From assembly GCA_023400985.1 (NCBI GenBank), contig JAEXEN010000038.1:248001-312000 (forward strand): a stretch of DNA of 64,000 nucleotides, in the 5' to 3' direction. Position 1 is the stretch's first letter. The number at the start of each line of letters is the position of its first letter. Below, piece by piece: positions 7,309-16,661 of the stretch. The notes beneath the pieces were generated by a model that was not told where the DNA came from, did no database searches, and was given only the letters and a program-made list of their open reading frames with translations. The position numbers and the translations under genes were made by a program. This DNA is from Bacillota bacterium (GTDB taxonomy: Bacteria > Bacillota > Clostridia > Christensenellales > CAG-138).

Positions 7309-8160
7309 ATGAAGGCAAACATCATCGACGGCGCGGGTTTCGCCAACGCCTACGCGGATAAACTCAAGGCGCGCGTAGAGAAGCTTCATGAAAAAGGGAT
7401 CGAGCCGCGGCTTGCGGTGATCCTTGCGGGCGACGACCCGGCATCCGACCTGTATGTGCGCCTCAAGGCCAAGCGGGCCGCGGAGCTCGGTATTGAAACC
7501 GATGTATATAAGTACGACAATAACGTCTCGGCCGAGGAGCTGATCGACCGGCTCGATAAGCTCGGCGCCGACAAAAGCGTGCACGGCATCCTTATGCAGC
7601 TTCCGCTGCCCGATCGCATCGAGGCGCAAAAAGTATTGCCGCATATCGACCCCGATAAGGATGTGGACGGGCTCAACTCCTGCAACGTGGGCGCGCTTCT
7701 GTGCGGGCGCGACTGCTTCGTTCCCTGTACGCCCAAAGGCATCCTGAAGCTCATCGAAAGCACGGGGAAAACTATCGAGGGGAAAAATGCGGTGGTGGTT
7801 GGCAGAAGCAATATGGTAGGCAAACCGGCCGGCATTTTGCTCCTCTATAAAAACGCGACCGTCACCATCTGCCATTCCAAGACCCGCGATCTAAAAGCAA
7901 TCACAAAAACGGCGGATATCCTCGTGAGCGCCGTTGGCGTTCAGTCGATCATCACGGCGGATATGATAAAGCCCGGCGCCATTGTGATCGACGTCGGCAT
8001 GACCAAAGTCGGCGGCAAATGGCGCGGGGATGTGGATTTTGAAGGCGCTTCCGAGGTCGCTTCTTTTATCACGCCCGTTCCGGGCGGGGTAGGGCCCATG
8101 ACCATCATCATGCTTATGGAAAACACCATCGAGGCGGCGGAGCAACTTAAAAATGGATAA
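7309..8160 (+). CDS. folD: Bifunctional methylenetetrahydrofolate dehydrogenase / cyclohydrolase
   Basis: FolD interconverts 5,10-methylene-, 5,10-methenyl- and 10-formyl-tetrahydrofolate in one-carbon metabolism. The 283-residue product shows the substrate-site stretch YVRLKAKRAAELGI (residues about 46-59), QLPLPDRI (about 99-106), the nucleotide-binding VVGRSNMVGKPAG (about 163-175), and the C-terminal signature PVPGGVGPMTIIMLMENT. Start chosen at ATG 7309 behind GGGAGG. It overlaps xseA by eight bases. Confidence 0.96.
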   Translation: MKANIIDGAGFANAYADKLKARVEKLHEKGIEPRLAVILAGDDPASDLYVRLKAKRAAELGIETDVYKYDNNVSAEELIDRLDKLGADKSVHGILMQLPLPDRIEAQKVLPHIDPDKDVDGLNSCNVGALLCGRDCFVPCTPKGILKLIESTGKTIEGKNAVVVGRSNMVGKPAGILLLYKNATVTICHSKTRDLKAITKTADILVSAVGVQSIITADMIKPGAIVIDVGMTKVGGKWRGDVDFEGASEVASFITPVPGGVGPMTIIMLMENTIEAAEQLKNG

Positions 8161-9397
8161 CGGTTATGTTCTCAGCGTAACGCAGCTCAACGAGTACGCG
8201 AAAAATCTGATTGAGCGCGATCCGCTTTTGCGCTCCCTGAGCGTGCGCGGCGAAATCAGCGGTTTTAAACGCCATTCCTCGGGGCATCTGTATTTTTCTC
8301 TGAAGGACGACGGCGCGCTCATCCGTTGCGTGATGTTTCGCCAGAGCGCGCAATCGCTTCTGTTTGAACCGCGCGACGGCATGTCCGTGCTGGCTGCGGG
8401 CGGCGTTTCGATCTATACCAAGGACGGCCAATACCAGTTTTATGCCCGCTCCATGGAGGAAGCCGGAGAGGGCCTTTTGTACAAGCGTTTCATGATGCTG
8501 AAGACCCGCCTTGAGGCGCAAGGGCTTTTTGACGCGTCGCATAAAAGGCCGCTTCCGTTTTTGCCCCAATGCGTGGGCGTCGTTACTTCGCCCACGGGCG
8601 CGGTGATCCGCGACATCCTCCACATTATCCATCGGCGCTATCCGAGGATGAACGTGCTTCTTTACCCCGCCAAAGTGCAGGGGGAAGGCGCCGCCGAGGA
8701 GATCGCGCATGCGATCGGTGAAATGAACCGCCTTGCGCTTGTTGATGTGCTCATCGTCGGGAGGGGCGGCGGAAGCATGGAGGACCTTTGGGCGTTCAAC
8801 GAGGAAATCGTCGCCCGCGCTATCTATGAAAGCTCTATTCCCGTGGTGAGTGCGGTAGGTCACGAAACGGACTTTTCCATTGCGGATTTCGTTGCGGATC
8901 TTCGCGCGCCGACGCCCTCGGCGGCGGCGGAGCTTTGTGTACCGGAGTACGAAAAGCTGATGGGCCGCGTGAAGGAACTGAGTACTTCCGTGAAGGCCGC
9001 GCCGAGAAACAAGCTCAAATCGCTTCGTGCGGCGGTTGCGGCGGCGGAGCGCTCCTACGGATTTGCCGCGCCGAAAAACACGTCGTTTTGGCTGCGGCAA
9101 AGCATCGAGATAAAGCGCACCGCGCTTTACAACGCTTCCCGCGCGGCTGTTGTGGGCGCCTACGGCCGGCTCGAGCAGCTTGACGCGCGCATGGAAGCGC
9201 TTTCCCCTATGCAGGTGTTGAATCGCGGCTACGCGCTCGTGAAGACCTGTGACGGCGGCTATATCACAAGCATGCAGGCGCTTTCAAAGGAAAAGGCGGC
9301 GGAAATCGTTCTTCACGACGGCTCCGCGAAGGTTGCGGTCGAGCAGGTGCGCTACAACGAGAGGGCAGGGAGAGACGAATTTGGAAAAGAAAGATAA
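8153..9397 (+). CDS. xseA: Exodeoxyribonuclease VII large subunit
   Basis: The catalytic subunit of exonuclease VII, which degrades single-stranded DNA from both ends. The 414-residue product has an N-terminal OB fold (about 1-100, with LRSLSVRGEISGFKRHSSGH) and the nuclease core with GVVTSPTGAVIRDI (about 143-156), VGRGGGSMEDLWAFN (about 201-215) and AVGHETDFSIADFVADLRAP. The C-terminal helical region is shorter than in E. coli. It overlaps folD and xseB, as expected for a coupled operon. Confidence 0.95.
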   Translation: MDNGYVLSVTQLNEYAKNLIERDPLLRSLSVRGEISGFKRHSSGHLYFSLKDDGALIRCVMFRQSAQSLLFEPRDGMSVLAAGGVSIYTKDGQYQFYARSMEEAGEGLLYKRFMMLKTRLEAQGLFDASHKRPLPFLPQCVGVVTSPTGAVIRDILHIIHRRYPRMNVLLYPAKVQGEGAAEEIAHAIGEMNRLALVDVLIVGRGGGSMEDLWAFNEEIVARAIYESSIPVVSAVGHETDFSIADFVADLRAPTPSAAAELCVPEYEKLMGRVKELSTSVKAAPRNKLKSLRAAVAAAERSYGFAAPKNTSFWLRQSIEIKRTALYNASRAAVVGAYGRLEQLDARMEALSPMQVLNRGYALVKTCDGGYITSMQALSKEKAAEIVLHDGSAKVAVEQVRYNERAGRDEFGKER

Positions 9398-9602
9398 CCT
9401 GAGTTTTGAGGCTGCCATGAAGCAGCTCGAGGAAACGGTGGATAAGCTTAGCGCGGGCAACCTTCCCTTGGAGGAAACGGTGCTTTTATACGAGCGCGGA
9501 AAAGCTCTTTCCAGATACTGCACGGAGCTTTTGAACGCGTTCGACGCGCGGCTTGACGCGGTCGACGCGGCGAGCGGTGAAATCAAGGCGGTCGAACCAT
9601 GA
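9381..9602 (+). CDS. xseB: Exodeoxyribonuclease VII small subunit
   Basis: A 73-residue helical protein with the XseB signature LSFEAAMKQLEETVDKLSAG and LPLEETVLLYERGKALSRYC, which wraps the large subunit's C-terminal helices. The start is taken as TTG 9381, the codon before EKKDNLSFE, behind AGGGAGAG; earlier in-frame codons lie inside xseA and have no family character. It overlaps xseA by 17 bases and ispA by four. Confidence 0.93.
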   Translation: MEKKDNLSFEAAMKQLEETVDKLSAGNLPLEETVLLYERGKALSRYCTELLNAFDARLDAVDAASGEIKAVEP

Positions 9603-10489
9603 ACTATAAAAAAACAATGGAAGATTACCGTGCTCTTATCGATGCGCGGCTTGACGAATACATGGAGAAGGACGGGATACCCGAGCGGCTTCGCGAGGCG
9701 ATGGCTTACAGCCTCTGCGGCGGCGGCAAGCGCCTGCGGCCCGCGATGGCGCTCGCGGCTTGCGAGCTTTTTGACGGCAGCCGCGATGCGGCGCTTCCCC
9801 TTGCCTGCGCGCTCGAGATGATCCATACTTATTCGCTCATCCATGATGATCTGCCCTGCATGGACAATGACGATTTCAGGCGTGGCAAGCCCTCCAGCCA
9901 CAAGGCGTTCGGTGAGGCGACGGCGCTGCTTGCGGGCGATGCGCTCCTTTCCTATGCGCTTGAGATACTTGCGGACGCCACGCTTGTGTGGCACGTCCAG
10001 ATACCCTCTTATCCGGTCGCGGTGCGCGAGATAGCGTCAGCGGCGGGCGTCAGCGGTATGATCGCGGGCCAGATGGCCGACCTTTCGAGCGAAACGGGCA
10101 TGCAGGACGCGGCGCAAAGGCTAAAGTACATCCATACGAGAAAGACCGGCGCGATACTTCGCGCTTCGCTTATGGCCGGCGCGTACGTCGGAAGCCCGAC
10201 CGATGCGGAGGCAGCGGCGATCTCGCGTTTCGGCGGTCTTTTCGGGCTGCTGTTCCAGATCACGGACGACGTGCTCGACGAGGAAGGGAGCCTTTCGACC
10301 CTCGGTAAAACACCCGGGAAGGACAAGGAGGCAAATAAGCTCACCTATCCCGCCTGCTTTGGGCTAAATGAGGCAAAACGCATGGCGGCGGACACCGCGA
10401 AACAAGCGAAGGAAGAGCTTATATGCTTCGGGGAAAAAGCGTGGTTCCTTGCGGAGCTCACGAAGAGCACGCTTATCAGGAAAACGTAA
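9599..10489 (+). CDS. ispA: Polyprenyl (farnesyl/geranyl) diphosphate synthase
   Basis: This enzyme condenses isopentenyl diphosphate with allylic diphosphates. Both Asp-rich motifs are present: DDLPCMDND (about residues 83-91) and DDVLDEEG (about 222-229), along with GGGKRLRP (about 40-47) and KTPGKDKEANKLTYP. Length 296 residues is typical of the short-chain (C15) type. In many Firmicutes dxs follows ispA; here tlyA starts one base after the ispA stop, so dxs must be elsewhere or absent. Confidence 0.94.
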   Translation: MNYKKTMEDYRALIDARLDEYMEKDGIPERLREAMAYSLCGGGKRLRPAMALAACELFDGSRDAALPLACALEMIHTYSLIHDDLPCMDNDDFRRGKPSSHKAFGEATALLAGDALLSYALEILADATLVWHVQIPSYPVAVREIASAAGVSGMIAGQMADLSSETGMQDAAQRLKYIHTRKTGAILRASLMAGAYVGSPTDAEAAAISRFGGLFGLLFQITDDVLDEEGSLSTLGKTPGKDKEANKLTYPACFGLNEAKRMAADTAKQAKEELICFGEKAWFLAELTKSTLIRKT

Positions 10490-10490
10490 C

Positions 10491-11303
10491 ATGAAAGGTA
10501 CGAGGGCGGATCAAAGGCTTGTGGAGCTTGGCCTGACTGAGAGCCGTGAAAAGGCGCGCTCTCTCATCATGGAGGGCATGGTCCTTTGCGACGGCGCAAG
10601 GATCGAGAAGCCCGGCACGGCGGTAAACGGGGCGCAGGTTTTGACCGTGAAGGAAAACGCGCTTCCGTATGTGAGCCGCGGCGGTCTCAAGCTCGAAAAG
10701 GCAATCAGAGGGTACGGCCTCGATATAGCCGGCAAGGTAGCGGTGGACGTGGGCGCGTCTACGGGCGGTTTCACCGACTGCATGCTGCAAAACGGCGCGA
10801 AAAAGGTATATGCGATCGACGTCGGCTACGGGCAGCTCGACTGGCGGCTCAGGAGCGACGCGCGCGTGAAGGTGATGGAGCGCACCAACGCGCGGTTCCT
10901 CGCGCCGGAATGGTTTGAGGAAATGCCTGCGTTCGCTTCGGTGGACGTATCGTTCATTTCGATCAGGCTCATTTTGCCGGGGCTTTTCCATGTTTTGGAG
11001 AAGGGCGCGATTGCAGTCGTGCTCGTGAAGCCGCAGTTTGAGGCCGGCAGGGGGAAGGTAGGTAAAAACGGCGTCGTGCGCGAACCGGAGACGCACCGCG
11101 AGGTTTTGACGGGCGCCGCCCGCTTTGCGAACGCGGCCGGCTTTTCGATACAGGCGCTCGATTTTTCACCGATCACGGGCCCGAAAGGAAATATTGAATT
11201 TTTGATGATCCTGCAAAAAAATACCGAATGTATATGCATCGACGAGCAGACCCTACGGAATGTGGTGGATACGACCGTCAGGAAAGCGCACGAATCTTTT
11301 TGA
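10491..11303 (+). CDS. tlyA: TlyA-family rRNA 2'-O-methyltransferase / hemolysin-like protein
   Basis: An N-terminal S4 RNA-binding domain (residues about 1-65, with TRADQRLVELGLTESREKARSLI) is joined to a Rossmann methyltransferase domain with the SAM site VDVGASTGGFTDCML (about residues 84-98) and VSFISIRLILP. The family (YqxC/TlyA) 2'-O-methylates rRNA cytidines. ATG 10491 is chosen because the S4 domain starts directly after it; upstream codons lie in ispA. 270 residues. Confidence 0.92.
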   Translation: MKGTRADQRLVELGLTESREKARSLIMEGMVLCDGARIEKPGTAVNGAQVLTVKENALPYVSRGGLKLEKAIRGYGLDIAGKVAVDVGASTGGFTDCMLQNGAKKVYAIDVGYGQLDWRLRSDARVKVMERTNARFLAPEWFEEMPAFASVDVSFISIRLILPGLFHVLEKGAIAVVLVKPQFEAGRGKVGKNGVVREPETHREVLTGAARFANAAGFSIQALDFSPITGPKGNIEFLMILQKNTECICIDEQTLRNVVDTTVRKAHESF

Positions 11304-11338
11304 AGATGTAAGAATATACAAGAAATGCAAATTTATGC

Positions 11339-11367
11339 TTGAAAACATGTGTGGACGATATTATAAT
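11339..11367 (+). promoter_or_regulatory. Vegetative-type promoter before nadK
   Basis: TTGAAA (11339-11344) and TATAAT (11362-11367) are separated by 17 bp, a near-consensus sigma-A promoter in an AT-rich pocket between tlyA and nadK. It would give nadK, argR and recN their own transcript. Confidence 0.85.
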
Positions 11368-11396
11368 ATTTTTACGTTGGTGCTTGGGAGGGCCTT

Positions 11397-12212
11397 ATGC
11401 GGAACAGGCGTATAGACTTTTTTACCAATCCGCACAAGCCCGAGGCGGTCAATGGCTTGCTGGAAGCCATTCGAACGGCGCACCGTCACGGATATGCCTG
11501 CGGCGCGGATGAACGCCTTTCGGGCTATCTGAACGGGTCGGTCGAATGGGAAGGCGGCGCGCCCGACCTGATCGTCGCCTTAGGCGGCGACGGCACCATC
11601 TTGATGGCGGCTTCCCTTGCAGTTCAAAAATCGGTGCCGCTTCTCGGCATCAACTTTGGCCGGATCGGCTTTCTGAGCGAAATTTCCCTACCTGAATTCG
11701 ATGCCGCTCTGACGCGCGTCGAAAACGGCGATTATAGGCTGGAACCGCGCATGATGCTTCGTTGCGTCGTGAACGGCGAAAGCGAGTACATATGCCTGAA
11801 CGACGCTCTGCTGACCAAGGGCGGCACGTCGGGCGTAGTCGGCGTCCATGTCGAGATCGATGGCGTAGACGCCGGCACGGTATTCGGCGACGGCATTGTG
11901 GTGAGCACACCCACGGGTTCCACAGCCTATTCCATGTCGGCCGGCGGGCCGGTGATCGCACCCGGGCTCGACGCGCTTCTTATTACCCCCATATGCCCGC
12001 ACACGTTCTCCTTTCGGCCTATCGTGGCCGCGGCGGACGCAAAGATGAAATTTTCCTTAAAGGGCGAAGGCTGGCTGTCGCTCGACGGGGTCAACACCGT
12101 AAAGCTCACGGAAAAAGATGAGGTCGCGGTCTCCATGGCCGATGCATACGCGCAGTTCATCCGGTTCAGCCGGAAAAACTTCTACGCATTGATTCGGGAA
12201 AAGCTTTCCTGA
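11397..12212 (+). CDS. nadK: NAD(+)/NADH kinase
   Basis: NadK phosphorylates NAD to NADP. The 271-residue product has the GGDG motif within IVALGGDGTILMAA (about residues 58-71), the NxxxGFL-type stretch INFGRIGFLSE, and the substrate loop DGIVVSTPTGSTAYSMSAGGP (about 165-185). It starts at ATG 11397 with GGGAGGG eight bases upstream. The position between tlyA and argR is common in Clostridia. Confidence 0.95.
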   Translation: MRNRRIDFFTNPHKPEAVNGLLEAIRTAHRHGYACGADERLSGYLNGSVEWEGGAPDLIVALGGDGTILMAASLAVQKSVPLLGINFGRIGFLSEISLPEFDAALTRVENGDYRLEPRMMLRCVVNGESEYICLNDALLTKGGTSGVVGVHVEIDGVDAGTVFGDGIVVSTPTGSTAYSMSAGGPVIAPGLDALLITPICPHTFSFRPIVAAADAKMKFSLKGEGWLSLDGVNTVKLTEKDEVAVSMADAYAQFIRFSRKNFYALIREKLS

Positions 12213-12245
12213 CTTATTTTATTTATGAAGGCGGAGGGGTCGACC

Positions 12246-12701
12246 ATGAAAAGTGCGAGGCATGCGCTCATACTTGAACTCATCGATAAGTACGACATCG
12301 AAACGCAGGACGATCTCGCCTTGCGCCTCAGGGAGCAGGGCGTAAGCGTTACGCAAGCCACCGTTTCGCGCGATATCAAGGAGCTCAGGCTTATCAAGGT
12401 GCTTTCCGATAACGGCGCTTATAAGTATGCGACGGTCGGGAAGGCAGAAAGCGGTTTGAAAAACAAGTTCCGCCAGATCTTCGCGCAGGCTGTGGTTTCG
12501 ATCACGCTCGCCGGCAATCTCGTTATCATCAAGACCCTCTCGGGTACGGCAAGCGCCGCGAGCGAAGCCATCGACTCCTTCAAATGGGACGAGATCGCAG
12601 GTACCCTCGCGGGGGACAACACCATTTTCGTCGCCGTGAAAGATATCAAGGCTGCGCCTGACCTCATCAAGCGCTTCCATTCCATGCTCAAGCCGGAATA
12701 A
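12246..12701 (+). CDS. argR: Arginine repressor ArgR/AhrC
   Basis: ArgR is a hexameric, arginine-sensing regulator of arginine metabolism. The 151-residue product has the N-terminal winged helix with SVTQATVSRDIKELRLIKV (about residues 35-53) and a C-terminal arginine-binding domain with LVIIKTLSGTASAASEAID and an acidic segment IAGTLAGDNTIFVAV. ATG 12246 follows GGAGGGG; an in-frame ATG at 12225 has no SD. The gene lies one base upstream of recN, as in Bacillus. Confidence 0.94.
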   Translation: MKSARHALILELIDKYDIETQDDLALRLREQGVSVTQATVSRDIKELRLIKVLSDNGAYKYATVGKAESGLKNKFRQIFAQAVVSITLAGNLVIIKTLSGTASAASEAIDSFKWDEIAGTLAGDNTIFVAVKDIKAAPDLIKRFHSMLKPE

Positions 12702-12702
12702 T

Positions 12703-14403
12703 ATGCTGCAATCCATCCACATAAAAAACGTAGCCTTGATCGAAAGGCTCGATATGGAGTTCTCGAATGGATTTAACGTGCTCACGGGCGAGACCGGAGT
12801 CGGCAAATCCATTCTTATTGACGCGATAAATCTTGTGCTCGGCGAGCGCGCGTCTAAGGAGCTCATCGCGCATGGGAGCGAAAAAGCAACGGTTGACGCC
12901 ATGTTCAGCATGGACAACGCCTCGGAAGCGCTCAATCGCGTTCTCGACGAGCTCGGTTTCGAGCAAAGCGACGAGCTTTTCCTTTCGCGCGAGCTTTCCG
13001 CTTCGGGAAAAAGCGCAAGTAGGCTCAACGGCGTGCTCGTGCCGCTTAGCGTGATCAAGCGTGTTTCCGACCTTCTGGTAGACGTCCACGGCCAGCACGA
13101 GCATCAATCGCTTTTGAACCCATCGTCCCACATCCGCTTCCTCGACGCATATGGAGCCGGCGATATTGCACCCGCCAAGGAAAAGTTGAATTCTGCCTAT
13201 CAAAGCTATAGGGCGCTGCAAAAATCTATGCTCTCGGGATTTTCCTCGCAGGACGAGCGGGAACGCGAAATGGATATTTTGGCTTACCAGATACGGGAGA
13301 TCAGCGCCGCCAGGCTAAAAGGCGGCGAAGAGGAAAAGCTCAACGCGGAGCGGAGCCTTCTCGCAAACGCGGAACGTATCCAAAGCGCGTTTGCCGTGAG
13401 CGGCGAATGCTTATCGGGAGACGGCGGGGCGCTCTCGCTCGTGAGCGACGCGAGAAAACAGATGCAGTCCGTCGAGGCTCTTTCTCCCGAATACGCTGCG
13501 CTCGCCGGGCGACTTAACGACGCCTATTTTAATTTGGAGGATATCGCCTACACTTTGCGAGAGACGGGCGAGGGCATGGAGTTTGACCCCAAGCGGCTCG
13601 ATGCGATCGAAACTCGGCTTGAGCATATCAAATCGCTCAAGCGCAAATACGGCGCGAGCGTCGACGAAGTGCTGACGTTTTGCGTTAGGGCGCAAAACAA
13701 GCTCGACGTGCTCGATGCGGATACCAAAATGCAATCCGAGCTAAAGGCAAAGCTCGATGCCTCGCTTTCGGAGTATGCGGCGCTTGCAGACAAGCTGTCG
13801 GAAAAACGGCGCAAAGCCGCAAAAACGCTTTCCTCCGCAGTGCTCAACGAACTCAATGAGCTCGGGCTCGAGAAAGCGCATTTTGAGGTAAGCTTCAAGG
13901 AGCTTAAATCCAAGGAGCCTGCGATAAACGGCCTTGACGACGTGGAGTTTTTGCTGAGCACAAACCCGGGCGAGCCGCTTAAACCGCTCGAAAAGGTCGC
14001 CTCCGGCGGTGAGCTTTCCCGCATCATGCTGGCATTTAAAGCCATCTTCGCGCAAAACGACGAGATCGGCACGCTTATCTTCGATGAGGTGGATACCGGC
14101 GTCAGCGGACGCACAGCCGCCATGGTCGGCGATAAAATGGTTCGCATCGCCGACGCGCGGCAGGTCATCTGCGTTACGCATCTTCCGCAGATCGCGGCGC
14201 TTGCGGACGCGCATTTCCTCGTGGAAAAGCACGACGACGGCAAGCATACCCGCACGAGCGTGCGGCGTTTGACGAACGAAGAACGCCGTGAGCAGGTCGC
14301 TCAGATGATGGGCGGCGGCAGCGAGGGCTACGCCTTCGGCCATGCCGCGGAGCTTATCGAAAAAAGCGAGCAAAAAAAACGCGAGCGGCGTGCCGGCGTA
14401 TAG
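12703..14403 (+). CDS. recN: DNA repair protein RecN
   Basis: RecN is an SMC-like ATPase acting on double-strand breaks. The 566-residue product has Walker A GETGVGKSILIDAI (about residues 30-43), a long coiled-coil middle rich in Glu/Lys/Ala (about 150-370), and a C-terminal half with LASGGELSRIMLAFK-type signature (here VASGGELSRIML) and Walker B LIFDEVDTGVSGRTA. It starts immediately after argR and ends in a Lys/Arg-rich tail. Confidence 0.96.
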   Translation: MLQSIHIKNVALIERLDMEFSNGFNVLTGETGVGKSILIDAINLVLGERASKELIAHGSEKATVDAMFSMDNASEALNRVLDELGFEQSDELFLSRELSASGKSASRLNGVLVPLSVIKRVSDLLVDVHGQHEHQSLLNPSSHIRFLDAYGAGDIAPAKEKLNSAYQSYRALQKSMLSGFSSQDEREREMDILAYQIREISAARLKGGEEEKLNAERSLLANAERIQSAFAVSGECLSGDGGALSLVSDARKQMQSVEALSPEYAALAGRLNDAYFNLEDIAYTLRETGEGMEFDPKRLDAIETRLEHIKSLKRKYGASVDEVLTFCVRAQNKLDVLDADTKMQSELKAKLDASLSEYAALADKLSEKRRKAAKTLSSAVLNELNELGLEKAHFEVSFKELKSKEPAINGLDDVEFLLSTNPGEPLKPLEKVASGGELSRIMLAFKAIFAQNDEIGTLIFDEVDTGVSGRTAAMVGDKMVRIADARQVICVTHLPQIAALADAHFLVEKHDDGKHTRTSVRRLTNEERREQVAQMMGGGSEGYAFGHAAELIEKSEQKKRERRAGV

Positions 14404-14437
14404 CGTCGTATAGCTTCCGCCCCGAATGTCAAACATA

Positions 14438-14473
14438 AACACTGCGGTTCAAAGTTGACCGCGGTGTTTTTAT
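14438..14473 (+). terminator. Terminator after recN
   Basis: AACACTGCGGT and ACCGCGGTGTT form an 11-bp stem with one G-T pair and a nine-base loop, followed by a T-rich run. It separates the recN transcript from spoIVB, whose start lies within seven bases of the T-run. Confidence 0.8.
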
Positions 14474-14479
14474 TTTGAC

Positions 14480-15748
14480 ATGGAGATGTTTTCGATGCGA
14501 AGCCGCAGAGTAATCCTGAAGCTTACGGGCATTTTGATGTGCCTGACGCTGGTGCTTTTCAACTACAGCACGCCCATGCGCCTCGTGCGCGAAATGGGGA
14601 ACGATATCTACCTCGACGCGCAAAGCGGCGGGGGAGTGTTGGAAGAGATCGCGTCGCCTTTCACCGTCACGACCGTTCCCGACGGCATGCCGGTCTCCTC
14701 GGACCTTGCCGAAAACCTGCGTACGGCGACGGGGAACGACCATAGCCAAACCGTTACCGTAGAGCTTTTTGGGCTGATCCCCGTCAAAAAGGTAAACGTC
14801 CACTACCGGCAGGACATCTATGTGATGCCGGGCGGCGAATCGGTGGGCGTTACGCTTTACACAAAAGGTGCGCTCGTGGTGGGTATGGGCACCGTGCTCA
14901 ACGAAAACGGGGAGCGTATCTGCCCCGCGGAGACGGGCGGCGTACAGGTGGGGGATGTGATCATCGAAGCAAACGGGCAGGAAGTCAAGGACGCGGATAC
15001 GCTTATCGACATCTTCAACCGCACCGAGCACAGCGCGGAGCTTACGATCCTGCGCGGCAGCTCTGAGATCCATGCGAGCGTGACGCCCGTGAAGGATGCG
15101 CTCGACGGCGTCTATAAGATCGGCATGTGGGTGCGCGACAGCACAGCGGGTATCGGCACGCTCTCGTTTTATGTGATGAGCACCAAAAAGTACGGCGCGC
15201 TCGGACACGCCATTACGGATGCGGACACGGGTTCGCTCCTTTCGGTGCGAAACGGTGAGATCATAGAATCGAACGTGCTCGGCGTGGTGCAAAGCACGCA
15301 AGGCATGCCCGGGGAGATCAAAGGCACGTTCACTTCCATCAGCAAAAGGCTCGGTGGCATAGAAAAGAACACGGAATTCGGCATTTTTGGCCAGCTATAT
15401 GAGGAGCTTGAAAACCCGCTTTATCCAAACGGCGTCCCCGTCGCGTATCCCGACGAGGTGGAAACGGGTCCTGCTAAAATACTGACCACGGTGGATGAAA
15501 ACGGCATTCGGGCCTACGATTGCGAGATCATCAAGATCTATTCGCAAGCGAGCGCCGCGCCCAAGGGCCTTGTGATTGAGATCACGGATGAGGCGCTGAT
15601 CGAAAAAACGGGCGGCATCGTGCAGGGCATGAGCGGAAGTCCGATCCTGCAAAACGGAAAGCTCGTGGGGATCGTCACCCATGTTTTTATCAATGATTCG
15701 CTCAAGGGCTATTGCGTGTACGCGCTCTGGATGGTAGGGATGACCTGA
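14480..15748 (+). CDS. spoIVB: SpoIVB serine peptidase
   Basis: SpoIVB is secreted by the forespore and cleaves SpoIVFA to trigger sigma-K processing. The 422-residue product has an N-terminal membrane segment (about residues 12-32), a PDZ domain (about 115-200, with GVQVGDVIIEANGQEV) and an S55 peptidase domain. Candidate catalytic residues are His243 in GALGHAITD and Ser385 in GMSGSPIL. Its target genes spoIVFA and spoIVFB are also in this window. The next gene is spo0A, as in nearly all spore formers. Confidence 0.96.
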   Translation: MEMFSMRSRRVILKLTGILMCLTLVLFNYSTPMRLVREMGNDIYLDAQSGGGVLEEIASPFTVTTVPDGMPVSSDLAENLRTATGNDHSQTVTVELFGLIPVKKVNVHYRQDIYVMPGGESVGVTLYTKGALVVGMGTVLNENGERICPAETGGVQVGDVIIEANGQEVKDADTLIDIFNRTEHSAELTILRGSSEIHASVTPVKDALDGVYKIGMWVRDSTAGIGTLSFYVMSTKKYGALGHAITDADTGSLLSVRNGEIIESNVLGVVQSTQGMPGEIKGTFTSISKRLGGIEKNTEFGIFGQLYEELENPLYPNGVPVAYPDEVETGPAKILTTVDENGIRAYDCEIIKIYSQASAAPKGLVIEITDEALIEKTGGIVQGMSGSPILQNGKLVGIVTHVFINDSLKGYCVYALWMVGMT

Positions 15749-15806
15749 GTACCTTTTTATGTGTCATGGAAAATTATACATGCAATAATGTTTGGAATTG
15801 GTATTA

Positions 15807-15835
15807 TTCCCAATTTCCGAGAAATGGTTTATAAT
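15807..15835 (+). promoter_or_regulatory. Candidate spo0A promoter with nearby palindrome
   Basis: TATAAT at 15830-15835 with TTCCCA 17 bp upstream is a plausible vegetative promoter. Just upstream, TTGGAATTGG and CCCAATTTCC (15792-15818) form an imperfect palindrome overlapping the -35 that could be a regulator site. I do not see a clear Spo0A box. Confidence 0.45.
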
Positions 15836-15869
15836 AAAATAATAAACTATGATCGGCGTTGGGTAACGG

Positions 15870-16661
15870 ATGAAAAAGATCAGGCTTCAGATTATCGACG
15901 ACAATCCTGACTATTGTGCAAGGCTGGAGGAGTATATGCTGTCCTCCGGCTATTTTGAGGTCCTCCCTTCGGCGCACGACGGCATTATGGCGCTTCAAAG
16001 CTTTGAAACACAACTGCCCGATGTGGCGCTTGTGGATATGGTGATGCCGCGTATGGATGGCATCGAGCTTTTGCGCCAGCTCCGCAAGCGAGGATACTCC
16101 TTTAAGGTCATCGCAAATTCGCCCTTTGTCGACGAGGAGATAGTCCAACTGGTGCAAAGCCTGGGGGCTTCTTACTTTTTGGCGAAACCCATGGAGTTCT
16201 CCTACGTGCTTGCGCGCATTGTGGACGTGGCGGGCGCGGCGACGGATGATCGCGATCGCGCGGCGCTTCGCAGCATGCTTTCGCGGGAGAGGCGCGACGT
16301 GACGCGCGATGAGATTGTTTTTAACTACCTGCGCGTGCTCGGCGTTCCCGCGCACGTCACGGGTTACTGGTATTTAAAGGAAAGCATCGATTACTGGGTG
16401 GAGCACTACGGACAGCTGATCGGCCTAACCACAGAGGTCTATCCCCATGTGGCGAAGAAGTTCAATACCACGGCATTGCGCGTGGAACGCAATTTGCGCC
16501 ATGCCATCGAATGTGCCTGGGACAATGGTGGTATGTCAAGCATCGACGCGCAGCACAAAATTTTCGGCTACACGGTGAACGATGCGAAGGGCCGTCCCAC
16601 GAACAAGGAGTTTATTGCCCTCATTGCCGACCGTACGGTCCATAAGCTCAAAAAGCGATGA
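15870..16661 (+). CDS. spo0A: Sporulation master regulator Spo0A
   Basis: Spo0A is the response regulator that commits cells to sporulation. The 263-residue product has a receiver domain (about 1-120) with acidic pocket IIDDN, phospho-acceptor Asp in DVALVDMVMPRMDG (about residue 56) and the switch Lys in FLAKPMEF. The C-terminal domain shows the DNA-recognition region TTALRVERNLRHAIECAWD (about 202-220) and FGYTVNDAKGRPTNKEFIALIADR. It follows spoIVB by 121 bases. Confidence 0.98.
   Translation: MKKIRLQIIDDNPDYCARLEEYMLSSGYFEVLPSAHDGIMALQSFETQLPDVALVDMVMPRMDGIELLRQLRKRGYSFKVIANSPFVDEEIVQLVQSLGASYFLAKPMEFSYVLARIVDVAGAATDDRDRAALRSMLSRERRDVTRDEIVFNYLRVLGVPAHVTGYWYLKESIDYWVEHYGQLIGLTTEVYPHVAKKFNTTALRVERNLRHAIECAWDNGGMSSIDAQHKIFGYTVNDAKGRPTNKEFIALIADRTVHKLKKR

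Noticed and set aside
8147..9100. A 317-residue open frame on the minus strand opposite xseA
   Set aside because: It is antisense to a clear xseA gene, is Arg/His-rich as expected for the shadow of a GC-rich gene, and has no SD or family pattern.
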